A stretch of DNA of 64,000 bases, from the NCBI RefSeq assembly GCF_018304825.1, contig NZ_CP072648.1, forward strand, positions 2,091,501 to 2,155,500. Reading direction: 5' to 3'. The translations under genes and the position numbers were made by a program. This document shows, in pieces, positions 33,577 to 45,525 of the stretch. Every line of letters starts with the position of its first letter. Within the stretch, counting starts at the first letter, position 1. The DNA comes from Chloracidobacterium validum. GTDB lineage: Bacteria > Acidobacteriota > Blastocatellia > Chloracidobacteriales > Chloracidobacteriaceae. Below the pieces are notes generated by a model. It worked only from the letters and a program-made list of their open reading frames with translations, did no database searches and was not told the origin of the DNA.

Positions 33577-33619
33577 GGCACGCAGGCGTGCCATTGCGTA
33601 GATTTCCCTACGCAATGGC
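33577..33619 (-). promoter_or_regulatory. Two overlapping, mutually exclusive hairpins before the M14 gene
   Basis: GGCACGC/GCGTGCC (33577-33583 with 33586-33592) overlaps GCCATTGCGTAG/CTACGCAATGGC (33590-33601 with 33608-33619), both perfect. They share bases 33590-33592, so only one can form fully at a time. They lie between the bamD stop and the M14 start and could attenuate or separate the two genes. Confidence 0.55.
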
Positions 33620-33644
33620 AACCAGAACATGGGTTGAACATTGG

Positions 33645-34835
33645 TTAGCGAGGCGGTTGAGCTTTTGATTTTTTGTTTTTCTTGGGGTCTGACACCTTTG
33701 GTGTCGGCTCAGAAACAGTTTTCGGTGCCGGGGTTGGTTGGGCTGCCGGCGGGGGCGTTGACGGTGACTGACCATCTGCGCGCTGACCATAGGTTTGAAT
33801 TTGCTTGCCCTGGCTTGTCACTGTGGATTCCGGCGTTACGACATCGGTCCGCACGCCCAGGCTCACCAAAAGCTCCTCGACCTCTGGATCAATCGTGTCG
33901 TCTTTCTTGAGGATGATGCCCTCTTTCGTCACGCTGGCCGTCGGTCCGAAAATCTCTTCAAACTTGCGCTTGATAAAGCCTTTGCGGACAACCTGCTTGA
34001 CTTCCGCGCCCTCAGCCGGGGCCGGCACTTCGACGCCAAACCGTTCCAAGTATTCCGCTGCCTTGTCGCGCCATTCGCTATTGGGGTATTCCCGGACAAT
34101 ACGGGCAAAGGACTTCGCCGCTTCTGGCGTGTCTTCCAGTTGCGTCAGCGAAATGCCGTGCAGGAAGAGGGTTTCATCCATATAGGTAAAATCCGGGTAA
34201 CTCCGAATGATGCCTTCACAGCGTCCCTTCACGGCGACATATTTTTGCTGCTTGAAGTACAGACGGGCCACCCCCAGGCTGTGCATGCCAAGCTGCTCGC
34301 GGGTGAACTTGAGATACTCCTGCACCTGTGGCTGGAGCTTTGATTGCGGATACTCGCGGGTCAAGCGTAACAACTCACGCTCGGCGCGGCGGGCCTCCGA
34401 GTTATCGAGGTTGGCCGGCCCAATCTGGCGAACGTGAATCTGTGCAATCTTGAGCAAGACGTCATCGGCGAGCGGATGCTGCGGAAAAAATTGTAACCAC
34501 TCACGGTACTCAACATCCGCTTGCGCGAGGCTGGACGATCCACCCTCACGGTAAAAAGAATCGGCAATCAGCAGTTTGGCCAACGGAAGCAGTGGACTAC
34601 TGTCGTAGCTGCCGATCAAGGTGCTCAACAGCAGGCGGCCTTCTTCGTAGCGCCGTTTGCGCATCGCCCGCAGCCCCTCGGCGTAAAGCTCACGGTCACG
34701 CCCCTCACGGATTTCCTCTGTTGTCACCTTCTTCTTTGGGCTTCCACAGGCAAGCGAAGCAACGACGAATGTCGCTAGCGCCAGCATGACCCAACCACGC
34801 CTCAATGTTTGCTCAAGGAACCCTTGTTTAAGCAA
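33645..34835 (-). CDS. bamD: Outer-membrane assembly lipoprotein BamD
   Basis: 396 residues from a TTG at 34835, chosen because GGAGGA lies 8-9 nt upstream and the result is a standard lipoprotein signal with lipobox SLAC (Cys30). An ATG at 34889 would lengthen the N-terminus by 18. BamD helps the BamA complex insert outer-membrane proteins. TPR-like repeats are visible: LYAEGLRAMRKRRYEEGRLLLSTLI, SSSLAQADVEYREWLQFFPQHPLADDVLLKIAQ and AAKSFARIVREYPNSEWRDKA. The C-terminal 130 residues are a Pro/Thr/Lys-rich tail not found in proteobacterial BamD. The window has no other bam gene. Confidence 0.85.
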   Translation of the reverse strand: MLKQGFLEQTLRRGWVMLALATFVVASLACGSPKKKVTTEEIREGRDRELYAEGLRAMRKRRYEEGRLLLSTLIGSYDSSPLLPLAKLLIADSFYREGGSSSLAQADVEYREWLQFFPQHPLADDVLLKIAQIHVRQIGPANLDNSEARRAERELLRLTREYPQSKLQPQVQEYLKFTREQLGMHSLGVARLYFKQQKYVAVKGRCEGIIRSYPDFTYMDETLFLHGISLTQLEDTPEAAKSFARIVREYPNSEWRDKAAEYLERFGVEVPAPAEGAEVKQVVRKGFIKRKFEEIFGPTASVTKEGIILKKDDTIDPEVEELLVSLGVRTDVVTPESTVTSQGKQIQTYGQRADGQSPSTPPPAAQPTPAPKTVSEPTPKVSDPKKNKKSKAQPPR

Positions 34836-34864
34836 GTTCAACGTCCTCCGCGAGTAAAACGCCT

Positions 34865-34892
34865 GAGATGGCTGTTGTGCCACAGCCATCTC
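34865..34892 (-). terminator. Hairpin between rpe and bamD
   Basis: GAGATGGCTGT (34865-34875) pairs perfectly with ACAGCCATCTC (34882-34892), with a 6-nt loop, 26 bp after the rpe stop. The minus strand continues CAGGCGTTTTAC, a weak T-tract. Because the bamD ribosome site follows within 25 nt, it may act as a partial terminator or attenuator. Confidence 0.55.
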
Positions 34893-34917
34893 GCCGCTAA
34901 GAATCCTTCACAAGAAA

Positions 34918-35682
34918 CTAAACGGCAGCGTAGGGGGTGGCGTATCCAGCGCCCGTTGCCGCCGCCCGCAACTGCTGCACGGCTAGTCCCGGATCGGGCG
35001 CGCCAAAAATTGAAGAACCGGCGACGATCCACGTTGCTCCCTGCTCGACCAGTGCGCGGATGTTATGCCGTCCAATGCCGCCATCCACCTCGATGGCAAC
35101 CTGCAACCCACGCGCATCAATCATTTGGCGTAAACGCGCGACCTTCGGTAGGCAAGCTTCGATAAAACGTTGCCCGCCAAAACCCGGATTGACTGTCATG
35201 AGCAAGACAAAATCAGTGAACGGCAGAATTTCATCGAGAAGCGCCAGGGACGTTCCCGGATTGAGAACGACACCAGGCCGCGCACCCAACGCCCGGATAG
35301 CATCGAGGGTTCGGTGCAAATGGTGAACAACTTCCACATGAACGGATATGGAATCGGCACCGGCCTCCCGGAAGTCCTTCAGAAAAGCATCTGGATTCGT
35401 CATCATCAAATGCACATCGAGCGGAAGGTGCGTTACCTTACGCAAGGCCGCAACGACCGGTGGCCCGATGGTCAAGTTGGGCACGTAGTGACCATCCATG
35501 ACATCTACGTGAATCATGTCGGCGCCAGCCGCTTCGACCCGCCCAACTTCATCACCAAGCCGGGCAAAGTCGGCGGACAAAATGGAAGGCGCAATTTTGA
35601 CTTCGGTTATGGGGTGCCCCGGCGCAAGCGGCTCGTTTGCGCCAGACAGAACATCAACAGGCTCATTGCGCGCGACTGACAT
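34918..35682 (-). CDS. rpe: Ribulose-phosphate 3-epimerase
   Basis: 254 residues, a TIM barrel that interconverts ribulose-5-phosphate and xylulose-5-phosphate in the pentose-phosphate and Calvin pathways. Signatures: IAPSILSADFARLGDEV, HVDVMDGHYVPNLTIGPPVV, VHLMMTNPD, LMTVNPGFGGQRFIE, IEVDGGIGRHN and the phosphate-binding VAGSSIFGAPDP. The N-terminal 28 residues before KIAPS are extra compared with most homologues. It overlaps the upstream PASTA gene by 20 bp, so the two are co-transcribed. Confidence 0.95.
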   Translation of the reverse strand: MSVARNEPVDVLSGANEPLAPGHPITEVKIAPSILSADFARLGDEVGRVEAAGADMIHVDVMDGHYVPNLTIGPPVVAALRKVTHLPLDVHLMMTNPDAFLKDFREAGADSISVHVEVVHHLHRTLDAIRALGARPGVVLNPGTSLALLDEILPFTDFVLLMTVNPGFGGQRFIEACLPKVARLRQMIDARGLQVAIEVDGGIGRHNIRALVEQGATWIVAGSSIFGAPDPGLAVQQLRAAATGAGYATPYAAV

Positions 35683-36010
35683 TGATTTTCACCGGAAAAG
35701 GCTTGCGGACGATGCTGCCCGCCTTGGGGTTTTGACGGGTGACCGTCCCAATCGGTTCAGGGGCGTCAGGGACTTCGATGACAACCACCCGCAACCCACT
35801 TTTTTCCAACAACTCACGCGCCTCGCGCTCAGTCTTCCCAACCACATTCGGGACGGCAACCCGCTCTCCGCGTGTAAAGTAACAGGTAGCAATGTTACCC
35901 GCCACGAAGGCCAGGACAAGCAAAATCGCCACCGTCAATCGCCACAAGGCGCGCTTTAGCCATGAACCTATCGTGCGGTGCGGCTGCTGACCACTCACTA
36001 CACTTGCCAT
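35663..36010 (-). CDS. Single-PASTA-domain membrane protein
   Basis: 115 residues from the ATG at 36010: a short basic cytoplasmic part, one transmembrane helix (residues about 22-44, WRLTVAILLVLAFVAGNIATCYF) and one PASTA domain (VAVPNVVGKTEREARELLEKSGLRVVVIEVPDAPEPIGTVTRQNPKAGSIV). PASTA domains bind peptidoglycan fragments or beta-lactams, usually on Ser/Thr kinases or penicillin-binding proteins. Here there is no catalytic domain, so it is likely an envelope-anchored binding protein. It overlaps rpe. Confidence 0.85.
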   Translation of the reverse strand: MASVVSGQQPHRTIGSWLKRALWRLTVAILLVLAFVAGNIATCYFTRGERVAVPNVVGKTEREARELLEKSGLRVVVIEVPDAPEPIGTVTRQNPKAGSIVRKPFPVKINVSRAQ

Positions 36011-36102
36011 GGGATGCGACTCTAGCACCCGCTTAGGAAAAGCAGCAACCAGTTCGTTAATTCATTTCTTCAGCCGTCATACTCGTTTTAGAGTCACGGG
36101 TT

Positions 36103-37890
36103 ATGAAGGATTTGCTGCGACTTCTCAGCTATACGCGCCCCCACGCCGGGCGGATTGCCCTGGCGATCCTCGCGGCGGCTGGCGTTGGTCTTTTTGAAGC
36201 GGCCCGGACGGCACTCATCCAGCCTATTTTTGACGGCCTGGGCGGCGGCGCACTCCCCGGCGTGGTTGGCGGGGTTGCGCTTCCGCGCCTGAGCGCCTGG
36301 CTTCCCTCTGGCAGCGCGTACTGGATGGTCGTTCTCGGCCTGCTCATCGGTTTCAGCTTGCTGCGTGGCGCATTGGAGTTCATGGCTAATTTTCTACTGA
36401 CCTCGGTTGGTCAACTGGTCATCGTCACACTGCGGACGGAGCTTTTCTCACATGCGCTCGACCAGTCGGCGGCCTTTTTCGACCGTCACCGCACAGCGGA
36501 ACTCACCACCTGTCTCATAACGGATGTCGAAAAAGTTCAGTCTGGCGTGGCGCAGTATTTGGCCGATGCCCTACGCGAAAGCTTCACGCTGGTTGGCCTC
36601 CTGATCCTGGCGCTGATGCTTTCCTGGAAGCTCACGCTGCTGACGCTTGGGGTCGTGCCGCTCATTGCAGTCCTGACGGCCAAGCTTGGCGGGCGCTTAC
36701 GCCAGTCGAGTCGGGCCACCCAACAGGCGCTTGAAGAGGTCCTGGCGCTGGCGCAGGAGGTGCTGGCCGGGTATCGCGTCGTCCAGGCGTACGGAGCGCA
36801 AACCCACGAGCGCAAACGCTTTCAGACGGCCGCCCAACGTCTCCGCCGCTTCAACCTCCGCACGGCACGCGCCCTCTTTCTGCCATCACCGTTACTTGAC
36901 ATTCTGGGCGTCATGGTGGGAGCAGGCGTCATTTTTTACACCCACCGACTGATTGCGACCGGCGAGCTAACGGCCGGAGCCTTCACGGCCACGCTCCTGG
37001 CCCTGGTACGTCTCTACGACCCCATTCGCAAACTCACCCAAACCTACCATGCTTATCAGCAGGTAACCGCTTCGGCGAATCGGTTGTTTGCCTTGCTCGA
37101 TGAACCACCGACCGTGACCGACGCGCCCGACGCGCGCGGGACGGCAGCCTTTCACGAAACCTTGGCGTTTCAGCACGTTTCTTTCACCTATCCCCAGACG
37201 GCGACACCAGCGCTGGAAAGCGTGACCTTTACGGTGCGGCGGGGTGAAACGGTCGCCCTGGTGGGTACCAGCGGCGGCGGCAAAAGCACGGTGATGGCGC
37301 TTCTGCTGCGGTTCTATGACCCAACCCACGGCACGATTACCCTGGACGGTCTGGACATTCGCCAATTTCAACGTCACGCGCTCCGCCACCTGATGGCGTA
37401 TGTGCCACAGGAAGCCATCCTGTTTGACGGCAGCTTTGCCGAAAACATTGCCTATGGTCGGCTGGATGCGACGCCCGCCGACATCGAACGGGCCGCCCGC
37501 GCCGCGCATGCGCATGATTTCATTGTCGAACGTGGCGGTTACGCAGCCCGCATTGGGGAAGCCGGCCGCGAGCTTTCGGGCGGGCAGCGCCAGCGTATCG
37601 CCATTGCGCGCGCCCTGTTACGCGATGCTCCAATACTACTGCTCGATGAAGCGACTTCGGCGCTCGATGCCGAATCAGAACACGCCGTACAAGCCGCGCT
37701 CGCCACGCTGATGCAGGGGCGCACCACGTTGGTCATTGCCCACCGGCTTGCCACGGTTCAACGGGCCGACCGCATTCTGGTCTTTGAGCGCGGACGCATT
37801 GTCCAGGTTGGCGACCATGCCACCCTGACGGCGGCCCAGGGCACGTATCGGCGGCTTTACGAACTGCAACTGCTGGCTCAAACCAGTTGA
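36103..37890 (+). CDS. ABC exporter, MsbA/type 1 family (fused permease-ATPase)
   Basis: 595 residues: six transmembrane helices (about 15-315), then an ATPase domain. Walker A GTSGGGKST is at about 388, the signature LSGGQRQR at about 490, Walker B ILLLDEATSALD at about 511 and the H-loop AHRLATV follows. A full transporter is a homodimer. MsbA-like members flip lipid A or other lipids; drug or peptide export is also possible. It stands alone, divergent from the PASTA-rpe operon and convergent with proS. Confidence 0.92.
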   Translation: MKDLLRLLSYTRPHAGRIALAILAAAGVGLFEAARTALIQPIFDGLGGGALPGVVGGVALPRLSAWLPSGSAYWMVVLGLLIGFSLLRGALEFMANFLLTSVGQLVIVTLRTELFSHALDQSAAFFDRHRTAELTTCLITDVEKVQSGVAQYLADALRESFTLVGLLILALMLSWKLTLLTLGVVPLIAVLTAKLGGRLRQSSRATQQALEEVLALAQEVLAGYRVVQAYGAQTHERKRFQTAAQRLRRFNLRTARALFLPSPLLDILGVMVGAGVIFYTHRLIATGELTAGAFTATLLALVRLYDPIRKLTQTYHAYQQVTASANRLFALLDEPPTVTDAPDARGTAAFHETLAFQHVSFTYPQTATPALESVTFTVRRGETVALVGTSGGGKSTVMALLLRFYDPTHGTITLDGLDIRQFQRHALRHLMAYVPQEAILFDGSFAENIAYGRLDATPADIERAARAAHAHDFIVERGGYAARIGEAGRELSGGQRQRIAIARALLRDAPILLLDEATSALDAESEHAVQAALATLMQGRTTLVIAHRLATVQRADRILVFERGRIVQVGDHATLTAAQGTYRRLYELQLLAQTS

Positions 37891-37933
37891 GAGCGCAGCG
37901 GCCGAGCGCCCCGGTCCATTTTCCGGCACATGC

Positions 37934-39502
<1,569 letters not shown>

Positions 39503-39608
39503 CTAGCGTAGTTGGCCATATTCCGCATATCGTCTATCTCACGCTTGGCGTTGTGGGGTGAAGGTCCTGCGCGTTCAACCGGATTGCACGAGCTTTGGTT
39601 GTTGCCTT

Positions 39609-40985
39609 ATGAAAGTCATCGTTATTGGCGCTGGTTTGGCCGGACTGGCCTGCGCCGTCGAACTGGCCGACAACGGCTATGAGGTCGAGGTTCTGGAAAA
39701 ACGCCCGGTGCTAGGTGGACGAGTGTCCTCGTGGCTTGACAAGGACGGCGACTGGGTCGAAACCGCCCCGCACGTCATTCGCGGTAGCTACAAGTCACTG
39801 ATTGCCTTGATGGAACGAGTCGGGATTGCTGACCGCATCAAGTGGAAGAAACAACAATTGGTTTATGCGAGCAAGGGTGGAAAAATTTCCAACATCTCGT
39901 TCTCACCGTCGGCCGGCCCGGTTGAGATTCTGCGCTCGATGATTGGCAGCGATTTGCTCGGTTTCGGCGACAAGCTCAAGCTGCTTACCGGATTGCTACC
40001 GGCGTTTACTGGTGACAAGAACTTCATCGAAAATCAAGACATCAAGAACTTCAGCGACTGGGCCACCAACCTAGGCGTCAACCGGGAAGCCATCGGGCGC
40101 TTTTTTGATCCCTTGTCGCGGACCGTCAGCTTTCTCCGCCCGGATGAAGTTTCGGCCCGGGTCATCATTTTCCAGATGGCTTCCATTGCCCAAGGGTTGA
40201 ACGCCACCCGCATTGGCTTTCTGGATGGCGATCCGTGCCAGCGCTTGTTCCAACCAATTCAGGCGTATCTCGAAAAGCGTGGCGCACGAATTCGCACCAA
40301 TGCTCGATTGGCACGGATTGACTTCGCCAATGATGAGCCACGTGCCCTCGGCCTTGAGTTGACCAATGGCGACTACCTGACCGGCGACGTTTACGTTTCG
40401 GCCATGGAACTCCACGCGCTGCGCGAAGTTTTGCCCGGACAGGCCTGGAGTTTCCCCTTCTTCTCACGGCTCTGGCAGGTCGAAGAAATTCCGGTCATCA
40501 CCGTGCAACTTCGTTTCGACCGCCAAGTGGTGACCATGGACAACGCGGTGTTTGCCATTGGCACGGTGATGTCGCTGGTCGTCAACCTTTCAGTGACGAG
40601 TCCGGGCTATGCCGATGACGTGTGCTTGATCGAAATGATTGTCGCTCCGGCCAAAGACATCTTCCACCTCGATGATGGCGAGATTGTCCGCCTGTGTCTC
40701 GATGACCTGACGGAGTTGTTTCCCGAAGTCGCGCAGGCCAACTTGGTCAAGAGCACCGTTGTGCGCATCCCGCAAGCCCTGTATCGCTGCGAACCAGGGG
40801 CGGAAAGTCGCCGGCCGACCCAAAAGACGCCAATTGAGAATTTTTACCTCTGTGGGGATTTTACCCACCACGGCTACACGCCGAGCATGGAAGGCGCGAC
40901 CTTGTCCGGCTTTCGTGCCGCGCAAATGATTTTAGAAACGTACGGACGCAACCTACAGTGGCATGGTGGCACGCCACCAAGCTAA
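39609..40985 (+). CDS. Phytoene/zeta-carotene desaturase-like FAD oxidoreductase (plant/cyanobacterial CrtP-CrtQ type)
   Basis: 458 residues from the ATG at 39609. The N-terminal dinucleotide fold MKVIVIGAGLAGLACAVELADNGYEVEVLEKRPVLGGR is standard for amine oxidase-like flavoproteins. The middle (DKNFIENQDIKNFSDWATNLGVN, FFDPLSRTVSFLRPDEVSA) and the C-terminus (NFYLCGDFTHHGYTPSMEGATLSGFRAAQMI) closely follow the CrtP/CrtQ group of carotene desaturases. In a phototrophic acidobacterium it may act on carotenoids; hydroxysqualene dehydroxylase (HpnE) is an alternative. No other carotenoid gene is adjacent except the flavoprotein that follows by 82 bp. Confidence 0.7.
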   Translation: MKVIVIGAGLAGLACAVELADNGYEVEVLEKRPVLGGRVSSWLDKDGDWVETAPHVIRGSYKSLIALMERVGIADRIKWKKQQLVYASKGGKISNISFSPSAGPVEILRSMIGSDLLGFGDKLKLLTGLLPAFTGDKNFIENQDIKNFSDWATNLGVNREAIGRFFDPLSRTVSFLRPDEVSARVIIFQMASIAQGLNATRIGFLDGDPCQRLFQPIQAYLEKRGARIRTNARLARIDFANDEPRALGLELTNGDYLTGDVYVSAMELHALREVLPGQAWSFPFFSRLWQVEEIPVITVQLRFDRQVVTMDNAVFAIGTVMSLVVNLSVTSPGYADDVCLIEMIVAPAKDIFHLDDGEIVRLCLDDLTELFPEVAQANLVKSTVVRIPQALYRCEPGAESRRPTQKTPIENFYLCGDFTHHGYTPSMEGATLSGFRAAQMILETYGRNLQWHGGTPPS

Positions 40986-41067
40986 AACGCCAAGCCAACA
41001 CAAGCTCAATAACAACGGTCTAAACTCACCCGAAGCGCCGACAGCGCACACTGTCGCACTCATCAGA

Positions 41068-42165
41068 ATGGATGTCGCTATCATTGGAGCCGGACTGTCC
41101 GGACTGACAGCGGCCTACACGTTGGTTCAGCGCGGTTTCAACTGCGAGGTTCTGGAAAAGAGCCGCGCGTTGGGCGGGCGCATGGCCACCCGCCGCTACC
41201 TGGATGCCGTTTTCGACCACGGCGCGCAGTATTTCACCGTCAAACATCCGTCCTTTGCCGACTTTCTGCGGGAGGTTGGCGTAACGGATGCCATGCGCCC
41301 GCTCGCGGCACCGGTGGTCAGCTATCCTTTTCAGAACTTCGACGCCGCGCTGGCCGAAGCCGTTGACGAGGGGACACCTGGAAACGGGGCGTTTCCCTAT
41401 CGCTATGTGTTTCAGTCCGGCATGACTACGCTGGCCAAGGCGATCGTTCAGCGGATCGGCGAGGACCGCATCATTCGGGAGTGTTTCGTCGAAGCCATCG
41501 CCTGGGATGGAGCAACGCGGCAATGGACGCTCCACACCCGTGGCGACAACACGACATTGGGCGGAACGCGCCAAGCCGATTGGGTTATTCTGGCCCTTCC
41601 GGCACCGCAAGCCGCGCAGCTCTTGTCCCGCAGTCACCCATTGCCAGCGCCATTTGCGGCGTTGCAGCTAGCCCTGGAAGGGATTGACTACCATCCGTGT
41701 CTTACCATTGTCTGGTCAACGTCAGCCCATGGAGCATACCCTGGCGCGGGAGCCTTTCGGGCCACGTCCGGTGACGCCGTCATTGGCTGGTTGATGTGGC
41801 TCGACCGCACAACGCCCCATCGCTTGCCGGCCGGGCAAAGCGTTGCGGTTGCCCAGTTGACCCCCAAAGCGAGTCGCGCTCTGCTCGACCAGCCCGAAGG
41901 AATGGTGCTTCAAACTCTGGCGTCTGCGCTGGATGCCGACTTACAGATGGACCTGCCGACGTTGCAGTGGGTGCAAGTCAAGCAGTGGCGCTATGCGAAT
42001 CCAGCCACCATTCTGACTGACCAGAGCTGCCTAGCTGCCGTCGCTGATTTCAACCTCGATGCCTGCGGCGACTACCTGCTTGGCGGGCGTGTTGAGTCTG
42101 CCTTTTTGACCGGACTCGCGGTCGCTGATCGCCTCAGTGACCGAATCGGATTTCAGCGCCAATAG
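41068..42165 (+). CDS. Renalase-like NAD(P)/FAD-dependent oxidoreductase
   Basis: 365 residues from the ATG at 41068. Rossmann motif MDVAIIGAGLSGLTAAYTLVQRGFNCEVLEKSRALGGRMATRR is followed by FDHGAQYFTVKHPSFADFL, a hallmark of the bacterial renalase-like group. The C-terminus (LDACGDYLLGGRVESAFLTGLAVADRL) completes FAD binding. Bacterial renalase oxidises aberrant dihydronicotinamide isomers; other members are uncharacterised. It follows the desaturase-like gene and is probably co-transcribed, but a shared pathway is not proven. Confidence 0.75.
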   Translation: MDVAIIGAGLSGLTAAYTLVQRGFNCEVLEKSRALGGRMATRRYLDAVFDHGAQYFTVKHPSFADFLREVGVTDAMRPLAAPVVSYPFQNFDAALAEAVDEGTPGNGAFPYRYVFQSGMTTLAKAIVQRIGEDRIIRECFVEAIAWDGATRQWTLHTRGDNTTLGGTRQADWVILALPAPQAAQLLSRSHPLPAPFAALQLALEGIDYHPCLTIVWSTSAHGAYPGAGAFRATSGDAVIGWLMWLDRTTPHRLPAGQSVAVAQLTPKASRALLDQPEGMVLQTLASALDADLQMDLPTLQWVQVKQWRYANPATILTDQSCLAAVADFNLDACGDYLLGGRVESAFLTGLAVADRLSDRIGFQRQ

Positions 42166-43936
<1,771 letters not shown>

Positions 43937-43937
<1 letters not shown>

Positions 43938-43969
43938 GGCGACACCAACCCAGTGGGGCTGTGTCGCCT
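43937..43969 (+). terminator. Hairpin terminator after guaB
   Basis: AGGCGACAC (43937-43945) pairs with GTGTCGCCT (43961-43969), with an inner CCC/GGG stem. It begins on the guaB stop codon and is followed only by TTC, so it may serve both guaB and the convergent ndk. Confidence 0.6.
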
Positions 43970-44038
43970 TCAAACCTTGGCTTTGAATGAAAATGATGGA
44001 GCGGCGGCCCCGTTACGCGGGGGCTGGGTGGCTGCCGT

Positions 44039-44458
44039 TTACAGCAAGTCGCTCGTCGCAAAGAAGAAAGCGACTTCGGACACGGCGTTTTCCGGCGAGT
44101 CTGAGCCATGCGCCGCATTTTCGCCAACGTCCGTTCCAAAGTCGCCCCGAATGGTGCCTTTGGGGGCGTCTTTCGAGTTGGTTGGTCCCATGAGGTCGCG
44201 CCAGGCGCGGACGGCGTCTTCCTTTTCGAGCGCCATGACGACGACCGGCCCGGAACACATGAAATCCACGAGTTCACCAAAGAAAGACCGTTCGCGGTGA
44301 ACGGCGTAAAAGCCTTCAGCTTGCTGCCGAGTCAAATGCATGAGGCGCATGCCGCGCAGCCGGAAGCCGGCGTCGGTAATGCGTTGGACGATGTGGCCGA
44401 TATTGCCAGCGCGGGTGGCGTCCGGCTTGATGATGGCAAGCGTCGTTTCGAGCGACAT
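44039..44458 (-). CDS. ndk: Nucleoside diphosphate kinase
   Basis: 139 residues. It balances nucleoside triphosphates through a phosphohistidine. K11 is in LAIIKPDATRAGNIG and the active-site His117 in NAAHGSDS; RSFFGELVDFMCSGPVVVMALE is typical. Start ATG at 44458 is preferred over an upstream ATG four codons earlier. It lies 127 bp downstream of sucD on the same strand, linking NDP kinase with the nucleotide-yielding succinyl-CoA synthetase. Confidence 0.97.
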   Translation of the reverse strand: MSLETTLAIIKPDATRAGNIGHIVQRITDAGFRLRGMRLMHLTRQQAEGFYAVHRERSFFGELVDFMCSGPVVVMALEKEDAVRAWRDLMGPTNSKDAPKGTIRGDFGTDVGENAAHGSDSPENAVSEVAFFFATSDLL

Positions 44459-44585
44459 GGTTCGATTCAACTCCCGAAAAACAAAATAGAGCCAGGGCAG
44501 GTTAGCGATGCCACACCTGCAACGGCAACTGGAATAAGCTGAAGCCGGGCCGTCGTGACGCTGGGTAGCTCACGCCGTATGGCCC

Positions 44586-45464
44586 TCACGCTGTATGGCC
44601 AATGACTTCGGCGACCTTGGCGCCCAAATCAGACGGACTTTCAACCACATGCATGCCGGCGGCGCGCATGGCGTCCATCTTTTCAACTGCCGTGCCTTTG
44701 CCGCCGGCAATAATGGCGCCGGCGTGTCCCATGCGGCGTCCGGGCGGGGCCGTTCGTCCGGCGACGAAGCCAATCACCGGCTTGGTCATGGCCTCTTTGA
44801 CGAAAGCGGCGGCAGTTTCTTCGTCCGTGCCACCGATTTCACCAATCATAATGACGGCATCGGTGTCTGGATCGTCCTGGAAGAGCCGCAGCACGTCCAC
44901 GAAGCGCAGGCCAATGATGGGGTCGCCCCCGATGCCTACGCAGGTGGATTGACCCAGGCCCAGTTGCGTGAGCTGGTGAACGGCTTCATAGGTCAGTGTT
45001 CCACTGCGCGAGACAACGCCGATCCGTCCGGGACGGTGAATGTGGGCGGGCATGATGCCTACCTTGCACTCGCCAGGCGTGATGACGCCCGGACAGTTCG
45101 GCCCGATCAGCCGGACACCATGCTTTTTGACGAAGTCGAAGGCGCGCATCATATCCACGGTGGGAATGCCTTCCGTGATGCAGACGATGAGCGCTACGCC
45201 GGCTTCGGTAGCTTCCATGATGGCGTCCGCGCCAAAGGCCGGCGGCACGTAGATGACGCTCACGTTCGCACCGGTGGCGTTGACCGCCTGCGACACCGTG
45301 TCGAAAACCGGAATGCCCTCGTGGGTTGTGCCGCCCTTGTTCGGCGTCACGCCGGCCACGATGTTCGTGCCGTAATCCTTCATTTGGCGGGCATGAAACG
45401 TCCCCTCACGTCCAGTAATGCCCTGCACCACCAAACGCGTTTCTTTGTTGACCAGGATACTCAT
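44586..45464 (-). CDS. sucD: Succinyl-CoA synthetase alpha subunit
   Basis: 292 residues from the ATG at 45464. CoA-binding Rossmann domain: [45 protein letters not shown]. The phosphorylated His247 is in [17 protein letters not shown], and ligase motif [19 protein letters not shown] is present. It catalyses the TCA-cycle step between succinyl-CoA and succinate with the beta subunit SucC, which is not in the window. An MlaD-family gene lies upstream and ndk downstream, all on the same strand. Confidence 0.97.
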   Translation of the reverse strand: MSILVNKETRLVVQGITGREGTFHARQMKDYGTNIVAGVTPNKGGTTHEGIPVFDTVSQAVNATGANVSVIYVPPAFGADAIMEATEAGVALIVCITEGIPTVDMMRAFDFVKKHGVRLIGPNCPGVITPGECKVGIMPAHIHRPGRIGVVSRSGTLTYEAVHQLTQLGLGQSTCVGIGGDPIIGLRFVDVLRLFQDDPDTDAVIMIGEIGGTDEETAAAFVKEAMTKPVIGFVAGRTAPPGRRMGHAGAIIAGGKGTAVEKMDAMRAAGMHVVESPSDLGAKVAEVIGHTA

Positions 45465-45480
45465 AAGCAGCATAGCTCTG

Positions 45481-45513
45481 CCTGCCGCGTGAACCGGTCG
45501 CTCACGCAGCAGG
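45481..45513 (-). other. Hairpin between the MlaD-family gene and sucD
   Basis: CCTGCCGCGTGA (45481-45492) pairs with TCACGCAGCAGG (45502-45513) except for one mismatch. It lies 17 bp upstream of the sucD start and has no T-tract, so it could be a processing or attenuation element. Confidence 0.4.
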
Positions 45514-45525
45514 TTGGAAAAGGAC

